Assembly (NCBI RefSeq): GCF_003471165.1
Contig: NZ_QRIL01000001.1
Location: 229,608-293,607, forward strand
Reading direction: 5' to 3'
DNA: 64,000 nucleotides
Origin: Ruminococcus sp. AM22-13
GTDB taxonomy: Bacteria; Bacillota; Clostridia; Lachnospirales; Lachnospiraceae
The notes below the pieces were generated by a model that ran no database searches, was not told the origin of the DNA, and was given only the letters and a program-made list of their open reading frames with translations. Shown here piece by piece: positions 19,653-28,748 of this stretch. A program made the translations under genes and the position numbers. The first letter of the stretch is position 1. Each line of letters opens with the position of its first letter.

Positions 19653-19686
19653 ATTAAATTATTGCCAAAAAGATGTCTTTTAAAAA

Positions 19687-20190
19687 TTATTTATTTGTCT
19701 GATCCTTAATAGTATCAGGTGTATAATCAACAGTAACTGAACCATCTATTCCAACTGTCAACTTAGCGCTAATACTGGTTACAAGTTTAGCCTTATCATC
19801 AGAACCATCAGATGTCCATTTTTTAGATTTCAGCTTTGTATCCTGCCAATTCTCTCCTGCATAAGTTGTAATAATTCCTGCAACTGTATTATTTGAATCA
19901 TCACCAGTTAACGTTGTTGTTTTTCCTGATGTCACTGAATTATTGATTGTTATTGTATATTCACCTGCAGGAACTTGATCATCTCCATCAGAAGCAGCAG
20001 TCTTAAATGCAGTTACAAGATTCTCAAGATTAGAAACATCTGCAGCCTTTCTTGACTTTTCAACATACTTCGTATACTGCGGTGCAAGAATACCAACCAG
20101 GATCGCAAGAATAGCAACTACGATTACCAGCTCAACAAGAGTAAATCCCTTGTTATCTTTCTTTTTTCTGTCTTTCAGAAATTTAAACAT
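19687..20190 (-). CDS. pilA: Major type IV pilin, first copy
   Basis: The 167-residue prepilin has leader MFKFLKDRKKKDNKG, then FTLVELVIVVAILAILVG and APQYTKYVEKSRKAADVSNL. Mature length (152 residues) fits a major pilin. The sequence after residue 60 is Ser/Thr/Asp-rich (SVTVDYTPDTIKDQ near the end) and lacks cysteines. GGAG lies 8 nt before ATG 20190. It is the first gene after the 825-nt gap that follows pilC and has a long, structured leader, consistent with separate, strong transcription of the pilin genes. Confidence 0.92.
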   Translation of the reverse strand: MFKFLKDRKKKDNKGFTLVELVIVVAILAILVGILAPQYTKYVEKSRKAADVSNLENLVTAFKTAASDGDDQVPAGEYTITINNSVTSGKTTTLTGDDSNNTVAGIITTYAGENWQDTKLKSKKWTSDGSDDKAKLVTSISAKLTVGIDGSVTVDYTPDTIKDQTNK

Positions 20191-20231
20191 AACTCATTCT
20201 CCTTCAAAAATAATTAAATTTCATTTCAATC

Positions 20232-20354
20232 CGGATAGAGTCATATCGTGTCGAAAGATCCAAGAGTGGCACATCATACATGCCAGACAATATATTCAAC
20301 TTTTCGATGAATACATAACTCTCCTGTTGCTGTCATCACGAATGTCACTATCCG
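20232..20354 (-). promoter_or_regulatory. Structured leader of the first pilin
   Basis: Minus-strand CGGATAG...CATTCGTG (20354-20337) is complementary, apart from two mismatches and one bulge, to CACGATATGACTCTATCCG (20250-20232). An inner hairpin TGGCA/TGCCA occurs near 20258-20285. The enclosed loop carries the shared 19-bp motif. I could not match it to the c-di-GMP-I consensus. It may be an RNA element or just a pair of operator sites. Confidence 0.4.
20301..20319 (-). promoter_or_regulatory. Shared 19-bp motif, copy 2 (upstream of first pilin)
   Basis: On the minus strand this reads GTTATGTATTCATCGAAAA, 18 of 19 identical to the plus-strand copy at 19634-19652. It lies about 110 nt before the pilin ATG. 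Confidence 0.5.
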
Positions 20355-20381
20355 ATGATTGATTCAACGAGCGAGAACCTA

Positions 20382-20409
20382 TTACAGGCTCTCCACCCCC
20401 CCCCTGTAA
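20382..20409. repeat. C9 tract inside a 7-bp inverted repeat
   Basis: TTACAGG (20382-20388) and CCTGTAA (20403-20409) flank a loop ending in a run of C; the uninterrupted C tract is 20396-20404. It lies about 200 bp upstream of the first pilin. Confidence 0.6.
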
Positions 20410-20486
20410 AAATCTCTTTTCCAGGAGGGAGGGAGTTATGTTTATAAACTCGTTATTCAGTTTTCATGTTACATTTTGTTTCAAAC

Positions 20487-20790
20487 TCAGTTAAAAGAAT
20501 AACTTTCAAATTTCAAATTACTGCCAATACCAGCTCCGAAACGTAAATGTATTTGTATACATCTACAGGAGTCTTAGTCATACTTGGCATTTGGGAATCT
20601 GCGTTATTCCGCGAAAAAACTCACTGTCTGAGCGAAGCGAGTCCTGAGGTTTTCGCGGAATGCCTTTAGAAGATTTCCGAATGCCTAGCATGACTGGCTC
20701 CGAAGCCGTATACAAATACATTTACGTTTCGGAGCGTCCACCCGACAATATCCTTTAAATTTTAAATATTCAAATTATTCTTTTATCTGA
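20487..20790. repeat. 304-bp palindromic element between pilC and the pilins
   Basis: Both ends share TCAG(T/A)TAAAAGAATAA in inverted orientation (20487-20502 and 20775-20790). The next part of the arms is a perfect 28-bp inverted repeat at 20533-20560 and 20708-20735. Inside, ATTCCGCGAAAA and further blocks (GGAGYC, AGTCAT, GGCATT) also pair, leaving a short loop holding GAGCGAAGCGAG. The whole element could fold into one long hairpin or cruciform. It has no coding frame. It resembles a MITE or REP-like element. The remaining part of this gap (20791-21015) shows nothing I can name. Confidence 0.85.
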
Positions 20791-21015
20791 CAAATCACTT
20801 CATCCCGTCTTTCCCATGCGCCCCCTTCCATGTCTCTCAAAGAAAACACGACATTTACATGATTCTATGATGACCGCAGCCCCTATGCGAGCCACGAAAC
20901 ATCCCAAACAATCCGGAAACTTTTAACGCGGTTCCCAATCGCAAGTTTATGTCCATATGCCCTTATGTGCAAGCACAACGGTCACATTGCCGCAATCTGG
21001 GACTTTTATTGCATA

Positions 21016-22230
21016 TTACAGGTTATCCAGTCCATTATACATAGCCCCAATCGGCGAAATAACCGCTATAACCAGCGTACCAACAACCAATGCCATAAAC
21101 ACAATAATCAACGGCTCCATAGCCGCCAGCACACTCTGCGTAGTCATCTCCACCTCTTCATCATAATAATCCGCCAGCTTCTCCAGCATATCCTCAATAT
21201 TACCGGTCTCCTCACCAATCCCCGTCATATGACAGACTATCGGTGGAAAAATCCCCGAAGAAGTCAGAGGCTCCGAAAGAGGAATACCTTTCATAACTTC
21301 TTCCCTTGCTTTCATCAACGCATTGGTATAATGAATATTATTGACGATCTTTCCCACTGTCTCCAGCGCATCAATGGTAGAAATACCCGAAGACAACAGT
21401 GTACTCATAGTCCTTGCAAACTGTGCACAGGCAGTCTTTACTGTCAACTTGCCAAACAAGGGCATCTTCATCTTCACCTTATCGATGGCAAGCCTGCCCT
21501 GTTCTGTCCTGTAGATCATCTTATATGCCACGATCACCAGAATGATCAGCGCCAGGATAATATACCAGTTTGCGGTCATCCACTTACTGGTGTTCATAAC
21601 CCACATGGTGATTCCCGGCATTTCCACATCCAGATCTGCAAACATATCAATAAAGATTGGTATAACGAACAGAAGCATGACAGCCACAACTCCGATCGCA
21701 GCAATGACCAGGATGATCGGGTAGATGGTTGCCTTTCTGATCGTCGCTTTCAGCTTGGCTTCCTTCTCAAACTGTACTGCCATTCGCGTGAAAGCCATCT
21801 CCAGACTACCGGAGTTCTCACCAGCTTCTACCATATTGATGAGCATCGGCGGAAATACATCCTGCTGACCTCTCATGGAATCCGCCAGTGTATTACCTTT
21901 TTCCACACTAAACAAAACTTCAGAGATCGCACGCTTGAGCCATTTATTCTCCGTCTGCTCTGAGAGCATCTGCAAGGCTTCTTTCATAGGGACACCTGCC
22001 TGGGTGATGCTGACGAACTGTCGGCAGAATACACTGAGATCTCTTGGCTTTACTTTCTTTCCTATGGAGAAATCTATCTCTTTGTTCAGGGCGCCCTGTT
22101 CTTTTACAGAGACAGGGATAAGCCCGTCGTTTTTCAGGATATCTATAACTTTCTCTCTGGTGTCAGCCTCAATACTTCCTTTTTTCTCTTTTCCCTTTTT
22201 ATCTACTGCCACGTAGGTAAAACCCGGCAT
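21016..22230 (-). CDS. pilC: Type IV pilus platform protein PilC
   Basis: This 404-residue inner-membrane protein has the N-terminal PilC segment (FTYVAVDKKGKEKKGSIEAD) and two T2SF domains (about 70-190 and 270-395), each ending in transmembrane helices (IRKATIYPIILVIAAIGVV; EPLIIVFMALVVGTLVIAVI). It is the membrane platform on which PilB and PilT act. The ribosome site is weak (AGAAGTGA). It lies 55 nt after pilT, in the order pilB-pilT-pilC usual for Gram-positive type IV pilus loci. Confidence 0.95.
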   Translation of the reverse strand: MPGFTYVAVDKKGKEKKGSIEADTREKVIDILKNDGLIPVSVKEQGALNKEIDFSIGKKVKPRDLSVFCRQFVSITQAGVPMKEALQMLSEQTENKWLKRAISEVLFSVEKGNTLADSMRGQQDVFPPMLINMVEAGENSGSLEMAFTRMAVQFEKEAKLKATIRKATIYPIILVIAAIGVVAVMLLFVIPIFIDMFADLDVEMPGITMWVMNTSKWMTANWYIILALIILVIVAYKMIYRTEQGRLAIDKVKMKMPLFGKLTVKTACAQFARTMSTLLSSGISTIDALETVGKIVNNIHYTNALMKAREEVMKGIPLSEPLTSSGIFPPIVCHMTGIGEETGNIEDMLEKLADYYDEEVEMTTQSVLAAMEPLIIVFMALVVGTLVIAVISPIGAMYNGLDNL

Positions 22231-22285
22231 TTTATCACTTCTTTCTCTCAGTCAGGCTCAGGGGATCTGCCAGATCGGGTTTCTG

Positions 22286-23464
22286 TCAGAAGTCAAAGCT
22301 GACTTTTTTGTTCATGCTGACCGGATCCTGGGCATATGTCACTGCATTGTCCCCATCGATCAGTTTTCTCATATATAAGTCATACAGTGCATCATCCATT
22401 GTCTGCATCCCTGCACGTCTGTTGGTCTGCATCACAGAGGATATCTGATAGGTCTTGCTCTCACGGATCAGGTTTCGCACTGCATTATTTGCAAAAAGTA
22501 TTTCAAGTGCAGCCACACGGCCGCTTCCATCTGCTTTCTTAAGAAGCTGCTGGGATACAACGCACTCTAATACAGAGGCAAGCTGTATCCTTATCTGCTG
22601 CTGCTGATTTGGCGGAAATACATCAATGATCCTGTCAATGGTCTTGTCCGCACCAATGGTATGCAGGGTGGAGAATACCAAGTGACCGGTCTCCGCTGCT
22701 GTGATCGCTGTGGAAATAGTTTCCAGATCTCGCATCTCTCCTACCAGGATAACATCCGGGTCTTCACGCAGTGCAGCCCTCAGTGCCTGTGCGTAACTCG
22801 TTGAATCACTGCCGATCTCCCTCTGATTAACCACTGACTTGTCATGTCTGTGAAGATATTCGATCGGGTCCTCCAGAGTGATGATGTGATATGGATAATT
22901 CCTGTTTATCACATGGATCAATGAAGCCAGTGTAGTTGATTTCCCGCTTCCTGTCGGCCCTGTTACCAGAACGAGACCTCTTTTCCGCGAGGTCATCTCC
23001 ACTACCTCTGCTGGAATACCAAGATCCTCAGGCTCCGGGATGTTGAAAGGAAGGCTTCGCATAACAGAAGCAAGTGTTCCTCTCTGTTTAAATACATTCA
23101 CGCGGAAACGTCCCACACCTGAGATGGCATATGCGAAGTCTGTCTGTCCGTTATTCTGCAGTTCTTCTCTGTGACGGACATCCATCAGGGGCATGAGAAT
23201 ATCTTCCAGCATCTGAGGAGTCAGGCGTTCTCCCTCTATGGGAGACAGCACACCATCGATCCTGTAACTGGGCGGTCTGCCGGTTGTCAGGTGGATGTCG
23301 GAAGCCTTTACCTTCACTGACTGTATCAGTATTTCATCTAAATCATACATATTTCCTAATCTGCCTCGTAACTCCCTGGGTTCTCCGGAGGACTCCGGTT
23401 CCGCAGGAATTCCTTCTATATTAATAGTCGTAAAATTAATAATCTGTGAGTCTCGATCATTCAT
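22286..23464 (-). CDS. pilT: Pilus retraction ATPase PilT
   Basis: The 392-residue ATPase has a PAS-like N-terminus (LDEILIQSVKVKASDIHLT), Walker A GPTGSGKST at about 165-173, the Asp box (ITLEDPIEYLH), Walker B (LREDPDVILVGEMRDLET) and the His box (AAETGHLVFSTLHT). The C-terminal AIRNLI motif is represented by AVRNLIRESK. It powers pilus retraction. The chosen start ATG 23464 overlaps the pilB stop by 8 nt (ATGAATGA) and has AAGG 6 nt upstream; a frame reaching 23503 is less likely. The first about 40 residues are longer than in typical PilT. Confidence 0.95.
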   Translation of the reverse strand: MNDRDSQIINFTTINIEGIPAEPESSGEPRELRGRLGNMYDLDEILIQSVKVKASDIHLTTGRPPSYRIDGVLSPIEGERLTPQMLEDILMPLMDVRHREELQNNGQTDFAYAISGVGRFRVNVFKQRGTLASVMRSLPFNIPEPEDLGIPAEVVEMTSRKRGLVLVTGPTGSGKSTTLASLIHVINRNYPYHIITLEDPIEYLHRHDKSVVNQREIGSDSTSYAQALRAALREDPDVILVGEMRDLETISTAITAAETGHLVFSTLHTIGADKTIDRIIDVFPPNQQQQIRIQLASVLECVVSQQLLKKADGSGRVAALEILFANNAVRNLIRESKTYQISSVMQTNRRAGMQTMDDALYDLYMRKLIDGDNAVTYAQDPVSMNKKVSFDF

Positions 23465-25151
23465 AAGATGCCTTGAGCATCTCTTCCACAGAGGTGGTGC
23501 CATTCAGTACATAGCTGATACCATTATCTCTCAGTGTGCGCATTCCGCTGTTTCTGGCTGCGCGTTCCAGTTCCTCTGTTGTCCCATTCTCTGCGATCAG
23601 GTCACGGATCTCGTCGTTGACCTCCATGATCTCGAATACACCGATACGCCCGTAATATCCTGTATGGCTGCAGAAATCACAGCCACAGGGTTCGTAGACA
23701 TTTACTACCTCCTGTGTATTCATTCTCAGAACTCTCTTCTCCTCAGAGGTTGCAGGGCGCATCTTCTTGCAATGGCTGCACAGCTTGCGCACAAGGCGCT
23801 GTGCAATAACTCCCACAACAGAATCTGCGATCAGATATCTCTCCACTCCCATGTCCGCCATACGGTTCAGAGTACCTACTGCATTATTTGTATGCAATGT
23901 AGAAACAACCAGATGTCCTGTTATGGAAGCCTGTACTGCAATAGCAGCAGTCTCCCTGTCTCGGATCTCACCGATCATAATGATGTCCGGATCCTGACGT
24001 AGGATAGAGCGAAGAGCTGACGCAAAATTCAGTTCTACCTTATTGTTGACCTGTACCTGATTTATTCCCTCAATATCTGCCTCCACAGGGTCCTCTACTG
24101 TGACGATATTGACCGCTTCTTTATTTAATTCACTTAATGCTGTATACAGGGTAGTGGATTTACCGCTTCCTGTCGGTCCTGTTACAAGGATGATCCCGAA
24201 AGGACTGGCCAGCATATGGTTGAAACGTTCCATCTCATCGGGTGGAAGTCCCAGTTCTTTCTTGTTACGGGTAAGATTTAATTTGGAAGAGATTCGCATT
24301 ACGATCTTCTCTCCATGTACGGTCGGAAGAGAGGAAATACGGATATCATAGTCCTGTCTGTCTACCATAATAGACATTCGGCCATCCTGCGGTTTCCTTT
24401 TCTCTGAAATATCCATACCCCCAAGAATCTTGATACGGGTGGAAATTGCCGGAAGAAGACTATTATCATAGACCATTCGCTCATAGAGCGCACCATCAAT
24501 CCTGTAACGGACACGAACTTTGCTCTCAAGCGCTTCAATATGAATGTCGCTGGCTCTCTGTCTGATTGCCTGCTCCAGTAAAGAACGTACAAGCTGTACG
24601 ATAGGTGCATCGCTTACGTCTGCATCTGTGTCCTCATCTGCTGTATTTCCACGAAGCTGTGCTCTCTCCTGTGTAAATCGTCTGGCTGCATCCAGTGTCT
24701 CTGATGCACCGTAGCATCTGTCGATTGCTGCCAGTACATCCCTGGTAGATGCGATATACGGCTCTACCTGCAGATTCGTTACAATGGAGATATCATCAAT
24801 GGCCGCCATATCCATAGGGTCTGCCATTGCAAGATGAAGGATATTCGCATTATACGGGTCAAGTTCAAAAGGAATACAAGTGTATTTCTTAAGCAGATCA
24901 ACACTGACCAGTCCTCTGACTTCCTTCGGAATTGTCACGCCTGTCAGCTGGACTACCTTAAGGCCTAACTGCATCTGAAGCGCACGTACGATCATGTCTT
25001 CTGTGATAAATCCGTTATCCACCAGGACTTCACCGATCTTCTTACCGCTTCCCTTCTGTAATGCAAGGGCTTTCTTTAATTCATCTTCTGTCAGTACATT
25101 CTGCTTGATGAGCAGGTCACCAAGTCTCATTCGTTCACGTCTTAATGCCAT
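23457..25151 (-). CDS. pilB: Pilus extension ATPase PilB
   Basis: The 564-residue protein has a GspE/PilB N-terminal domain (MRLGDLLIKQNVLTEDELKK and VDLLKKYTCIPFELD), Walker A GPTGSGKST at about 324-332, Asp box TVEDPVEADIEGINQ, Walker B LRQDPDIIMIGEIRDRET and His box SITGHLVVSTLHT. The zinc motif of the family is present as CSHC (about 459) and CGCDFC (about 490). It drives pilin polymerisation at PilC. It is the first gene of the pilus operon. Ribosome site is poor. It overlaps pilT by 8 nt. Confidence 0.96.
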   Translation of the reverse strand: MALRRERMRLGDLLIKQNVLTEDELKKALALQKGSGKKIGEVLVDNGFITEDMIVRALQMQLGLKVVQLTGVTIPKEVRGLVSVDLLKKYTCIPFELDPYNANILHLAMADPMDMAAIDDISIVTNLQVEPYIASTRDVLAAIDRCYGASETLDAARRFTQERAQLRGNTADEDTDADVSDAPIVQLVRSLLEQAIRQRASDIHIEALESKVRVRYRIDGALYERMVYDNSLLPAISTRIKILGGMDISEKRKPQDGRMSIMVDRQDYDIRISSLPTVHGEKIVMRISSKLNLTRNKKELGLPPDEMERFNHMLASPFGIILVTGPTGSGKSTTLYTALSELNKEAVNIVTVEDPVEADIEGINQVQVNNKVELNFASALRSILRQDPDIIMIGEIRDRETAAIAVQASITGHLVVSTLHTNNAVGTLNRMADMGVERYLIADSVVGVIAQRLVRKLCSHCKKMRPATSEEKRVLRMNTQEVVNVYEPCGCDFCSHTGYYGRIGVFEIMEVNDEIRDLIAENGTTEELERAARNSGMRTLRDNGISYVLNGTTSVEEMLKASYE

Positions 25152-25539
25152 CTATGCGTCTCTTTTCCGAATTTAGCAATGCCCTGTTTCTGATACGGCT
25201 AAGCTGCCAGCATACCGATCACTGATATTTTCAGGTACGCTAAATGCTGTATCTAATATATATCAAATACAGTAGAAAACCGAAATCATATTATAGACAT
25301 TACTATTCTCTTATCTTCAGATTTTTATGCTACTGTCCACTTCGTTCTCAGTAACATTTTTATTGATTTGAACTTAACATATCTTGTACAGTTTGTCAAT
25401 TTTTGTTTCCCTATTTGCACATATTTTTCACATTTTCCAGACATATCCCGCAGATTATCAGGCAAAAAGCTCAAATTTAGCTTTAACGTTTCAGTTCTAA
25501 TGCTGATGGTTTATTCCGGAAATATATAGAAAACGCAAA
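25152..25539 (-). promoter_or_regulatory. Promoter region of the pilus operon (gene-free)
   Basis: There is no gene here. On the minus strand TATAAT occurs at 25295-25290, about 140 nt before pilB, but without a good -35. The rest is AT-rich and contains no riboswitch that I recognise. Confidence 0.35.
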
Positions 25540-25585
25540 AAGGCAAAAGCCCTGGGCAGTAAGTTCTGTCAGGCGCTTTTGCCTT
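25540..25585 (-). terminator. Terminator of the NlpC/P60 gene
   Basis: AAGGCAAAAGC (minus strand, 25585-25575) pairs perfectly with GCTTTTGCCTT (25550-25540), followed by TTTGCGTTTTC. It lies about 80 nt beyond the NlpC/P60 stop. Confidence 0.85.
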
Positions 25586-25663
25586 TCTTATGCTATTTAA
25601 TTTCCGAGCAGTTATTCGGTGTAGAGCCACGTAGTGAAAGCGGTTTTCGAATATCCGATTGAC

Positions 25664-27520
25664 TTATTTCGCCTTAAATACTGCAACATCCTCTGTAGAC
25701 AGGTCAATCTTATCAGAAATAATAGATATTGTATTTGAAGAAGAATCCGGTGCTGTCAGTCCTGTTGCGGAAGAGCTTGCAGAACCGCTGTTCTTCATTG
25801 CATCCTGCAGGGTATTGCTTACGGTTACATTTGAACTGAAGATATCTGTGCCGGAACTGATTGCTGTGCTGCTGTTCTGCATCTCCTGTACCTGCTCAGA
25901 AGTCGGATAGAAGGATGGCTGACGGATATATCTGAAGCTTGCACTATATGCTTCACCTACCGTTACACCATTCTTTCCGGAAGAACAATGTACTGCGATC
26001 CAGTCACCTGCGTCTGTCTTACCACAGAGAATACCTACATGGTTATCGCTTCCCGCTTCTGGTCCTTTCTGGAATACGAGATCGCCAGGCTGTGCATCTG
26101 CTTCGCTTACTACGTTTGCTTTCTCCCACTGGTCTGAAGTTCCGTCTCCTACGGCTTCCTGCATAGCTTTTTCCTGATATCCGTTGATTACTGCCCAGGT
26201 AACAAAACCGCTGCAGTCCAGACCATATGCACGAATTGTACCGGTACTCTTGCTTCCTTCAGCGGATACTGTCTCAGATGTTCCCCAGCTTGGATCATCT
26301 CCGATTACTGTGGATTTACCACCCCAGAAATATCCAACCTTACCAACCAGTGAATAAGCTGCGGAGATAACATTTACTCTCTCCTCAGAAACATCATCAC
26401 CAACGCTCTCACGGACGAAGCCATTTGCCGCTGTTACAACCGCGCACAGAAGCTTGCAGTCTGTTTCTACATATTTCTTAAGAATTGTACGGTCTTTCTT
26501 GGCAATTTTATTCTTCTTGATATAGTAGTTGATCTTACGGTTACCGTATGTAACGTGAGTAATATTCTGCTTGTCTCTTACGATTGGATTCATCTCTGCG
26601 AAAATCTTCGCCAGATCTTCCTTACAAGAGGAATCTAGTGTGAATTCTGTCTTGCCGTCTTTGCTCTGCTGGTATACATATACTGCAAGGATATCCTGCC
26701 AGTTTCTTACCAGAAGACTGTCTGCGGATGTGGTGGTCTTGCTGCCGTCAGTGTCGCTGGCATCTGAAACTTTATTCTTCTCTTTATATTCTTTCTCGAT
26801 TTCATCCATAACAGTGGAAAAATCATCTGAGAAAGTCAGATTGTAATTGCTCTTTAAGCTGTCCAGATAGAAATCCTTACCAGCATGGATATTAGATGCA
26901 TAGTATACCGGAGTTCCAGTCTGCGCTGTGCTGGTGGTATTATCTGTAAATGAATTGTTTGTGTTGCTGTTTGTATTATTCTTCTGCTGTTCTTCTAACT
27001 GGGCAATCTTAGCCTCTGCCTGAACCAGAAGATTATAATTTGAAACCTGTGCTTTCTCTTTATCAGAAAGGGCATTGTAAGCTGTACGGATACTCTGAAC
27101 AATAGATTTCTTCTCCAGAGTTACTTCCTGCGCATTCAGTTCAGTAATTCTTTTGATCACATCCTGTGCTGCCGCTGTAATCTGATCTGCCGGTGTCGGT
27201 GTAGGGTCTGCCGGTGTAGGCGTTGGGTCTGCCGGTGTAGGTGTAGGATCCACCGGTGTCGGAGTCGGGTCTGCAGGAGATGGTGTCGGATCTATCGGAC
27301 CCGGAGTTGGGTCTACCGGTGCTGGTGTCGGGTCTGCCGGTGTCGGTGTAGGAACTTCAGGTTCTGAACCAAAGTCGCTGGAGTCGCTGAAGTCTGAACT
27401 GCCGCCTTCTGATGTATATGCAGGTACTTCCTCCGCTGCAAGTATGGACGCAGGACCTGATAATACCATACCTGACATCAATGTCAGACATAAGAACTTG
27501 GTAAGATACTTGTTTTTCAT
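25664..27520 (-). CDS. Secreted NlpC/P60 (C40) peptidoglycan hydrolase with Pro-rich repeat
   Basis: The signal peptide is KNKYLTKFLCLTLMSGMVL. It is followed by a Ser/Asp linker, a (DPTPxPx)n proline repeat at about residues 55-112, a helical FIVAR-like stretch (TAYNALSDKEKAQVSNYNLL), a low-conservation middle part and a C-terminal NlpC/P60 domain with Cys at about 435 (YGLDCSGFVTWAVI), His at about 491 (SDNHVGILCG) and a polar third residue in HCSSG. It should cut cell-wall stem peptides. The start is uncertain: ATG 27520 gives a normal signal peptide, while an in-frame ATG at 27553 has a GGGGG site 8 nt upstream. The gene is monocistronic, with its own promoter and terminator. Confidence 0.88.
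   Translation of the reverse strand: MKNKYLTKFLCLTLMSGMVLSGPASILAAEEVPAYTSEGGSSDFSDSSDFGSEPEVPTPTPADPTPAPVDPTPGPIDPTPSPADPTPTPVDPTPTPADPTPTPADPTPTPADQITAAAQDVIKRITELNAQEVTLEKKSIVQSIRTAYNALSDKEKAQVSNYNLLVQAEAKIAQLEEQQKNNTNSNTNNSFTDNTTSTAQTGTPVYYASNIHAGKDFYLDSLKSNYNLTFSDDFSTVMDEIEKEYKEKNKVSDASDTDGSKTTTSADSLLVRNWQDILAVYVYQQSKDGKTEFTLDSSCKEDLAKIFAEMNPIVRDKQNITHVTYGNRKINYYIKKNKIAKKDRTILKKYVETDCKLLCAVVTAANGFVRESVGDDVSEERVNVISAAYSLVGKVGYFWGGKSTVIGDDPSWGTSETVSAEGSKSTGTIRAYGLDCSGFVTWAVINGYQEKAMQEAVGDGTSDQWEKANVVSEADAQPGDLVFQKGPEAGSDNHVGILCGKTDAGDWIAVHCSSGKNGVTVGEAYSASFRYIRQPSFYPTSEQVQEMQNSSTAISSGTDIFSSNVTVSNTLQDAMKNSGSASSSATGLTAPDSSSNTISIISDKIDLSTEDVAVFKAK
27185..27360. repeat. Tandem repeat coding the Pro-Thr-Pro linker
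   Basis: About seven imperfect 24-bp units (minus strand coding DPTPTPAD-like units) lie inside the NlpC/P60 gene. Such arrays commonly vary in copy number between strains. Confidence 0.7.
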
Positions 27521-27669
27521 ATATCTAAATTGCTCCCTTCTTACTCTAAGCATGTCCTTATCCCCCTGTCAGTAAGGGCATACTGTTTATTCTTTCCTAT
27601 CACTCAACAGCATTAATTATGCTGTTTGTAAGTTTATTTATATTTTTTACTAAAACATTAACCTGTTTT

Positions 27670-27698
27670 ATTCTAGCATAATCATTTTGTGAAATCAA
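27670..27698 (-). promoter_or_regulatory. Promoter of the NlpC/P60 gene
   Basis: TTGATT (27698-27693), 17-nt spacer, TGC TAGAAT with -10 at 27675-27670 on the minus strand. Just upstream two TTGGTTAAA copies occur at about 27725-27770, possible operator sites. Confidence 0.65.
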
Positions 27699-27825
27699 CC
27701 GCTGTGGCCGGTCAATTTCCTCATTTAACCAAAATTCATTTTTTCGTCACATTTTAACCAAATCAGGTTATGAGCAAGTAACGAAGCGGATTGCGAATAT
27801 TGGTCGCGCACAAAGAGACTGTGTG

Positions 27826-27862
27826 TAAAAAAGCTGTGCAGAAATTTCTTCCGCACAGCCTT
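27826..27862 (-). terminator. Terminator of the phospholipase-like gene
   Basis: AAGGCTGTGC and GCACAGCTT (minus strand, 27862-27831) form the stem, followed by T6. It lies about 30 nt after the stop of the phospholipase-like gene. Confidence 0.85.
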
Positions 27863-27893
27863 TCCTTATTTTATCAGCATGTATTTTTTCGCT

Positions 27894-28481
27894 TCAGGCT
27901 GCCTGTGCAGTCTTTGCAAAACTCTGTCCGATGCAAATCTGTACCAGCCCCTGGATTACCTGAAAACACATATTCAGAATGAAGCGAATATCTTCTTCCA
28001 CGCAACGAAGTTTATTAAGATATCTCTCATGATTTGCCTCAATATAATCGACCAGTGTGGAAAAATCCGCAAAACGTATCGCAGGTTCCAGATATTTATG
28101 TGCTTCTCCCTGCTGTATACAGGCTTTCAGTCTGTTCTTGAGCACTTTCTCATAATGGTTATGCTGAGCAAATGTGCCCGTATATGTCTTATTATGAGGA
28201 AAGGTAAAATAATCCGCCATATAGTGGATCACTTCGCCGAACCGACGCCAGTAAACTCTCTGGTTGCTCTCATCCAGTCTGACATCCGCCAGTTCTCTCA
28301 TTCTTCTCTTGACATCCTCAAATGTTCCGTAGAACTCATGTCTCTTAGTAATGAAAGACGGCTTGATATCCGGCAGAATGCTGCCCAGGCAGAAAGCCTT
28401 TCTGTGAGACTGCAGGCTTGCTGTGGTCTGCATCTGATCCGCAAGATACCTTGCTAATAAAATATGTGATTTTTTACGCAA
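27894..28481 (-). CDS. Zinc-dependent phospholipase C-like protein
   Basis: The product of about 195 residues matches the zinc-dependent phospholipase C/S1-P1-like helical fold by its histidine pattern: KSHILLARYL at the N-terminus, FCLGSILPDIKPSF, KRHEFYGT, and FGEVIHYMADYFTFPHN. It lacks a signal peptide, so it may act in the cytoplasm or be a structural relative. TTG 28481 is preferred because GAGG lies 7 nt before it; a longer frame starts with TTG at 28541. A promoter is found at 28667-28695 and a terminator after the stop. Confidence 0.75.
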   Translation of the reverse strand: MRKKSHILLARYLADQMQTTASLQSHRKAFCLGSILPDIKPSFITKRHEFYGTFEDVKRRMRELADVRLDESNQRVYWRRFGEVIHYMADYFTFPHNKTYTGTFAQHNHYEKVLKNRLKACIQQGEAHKYLEPAIRFADFSTLVDYIEANHERYLNKLRCVEEDIRFILNMCFQVIQGLVQICIGQSFAKTAQAA

Positions 28482-28666
28482 TTTTCTTCCTCTTTCTTTC
28501 TTATGAGAAACTATTGTCCGAATCTGCAGCAGATGTTTCAATTTACTGTTTCATAAGACATCCGGATAAGTGCTGGTCATCTGGATATCCGAGTATAAAA
28601 ATGTATGTTTTGAAGCATTTTGTTACCGATTGAGTGAACAATAACTAACTATAACCAACATAGTAT

Positions 28667-28695
28667 ACTATAACAGGTTTATACATAATATTCAA
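28667..28695 (-). promoter_or_regulatory. Promoter of the phospholipase-like gene
   Basis: On the minus strand TTGAAT (28695-28690), 17 nt, then TGT TATAGT with the -10 at 28672-28667. Confidence 0.6.
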
Positions 28696-28748
28696 ATAAA
28701 AATTTTGTAAAATCTGCTCCGGCCGATTATTGCGTTACTGCTTATTGC

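Noticed and set aside
20191..20360. c-di-GMP riboswitch before the first pilin
   Set aside because: I looked for the GEMM-I core (ACGCAAAG, GGGTCTAAG, GGCAGCCAG) and did not find it; class II could not be matched either.
20965..21963. 332-codon plus-strand frame opposite pilC
   Set aside because: His/Asn/Arg-rich shadow of pilC; no start signal.
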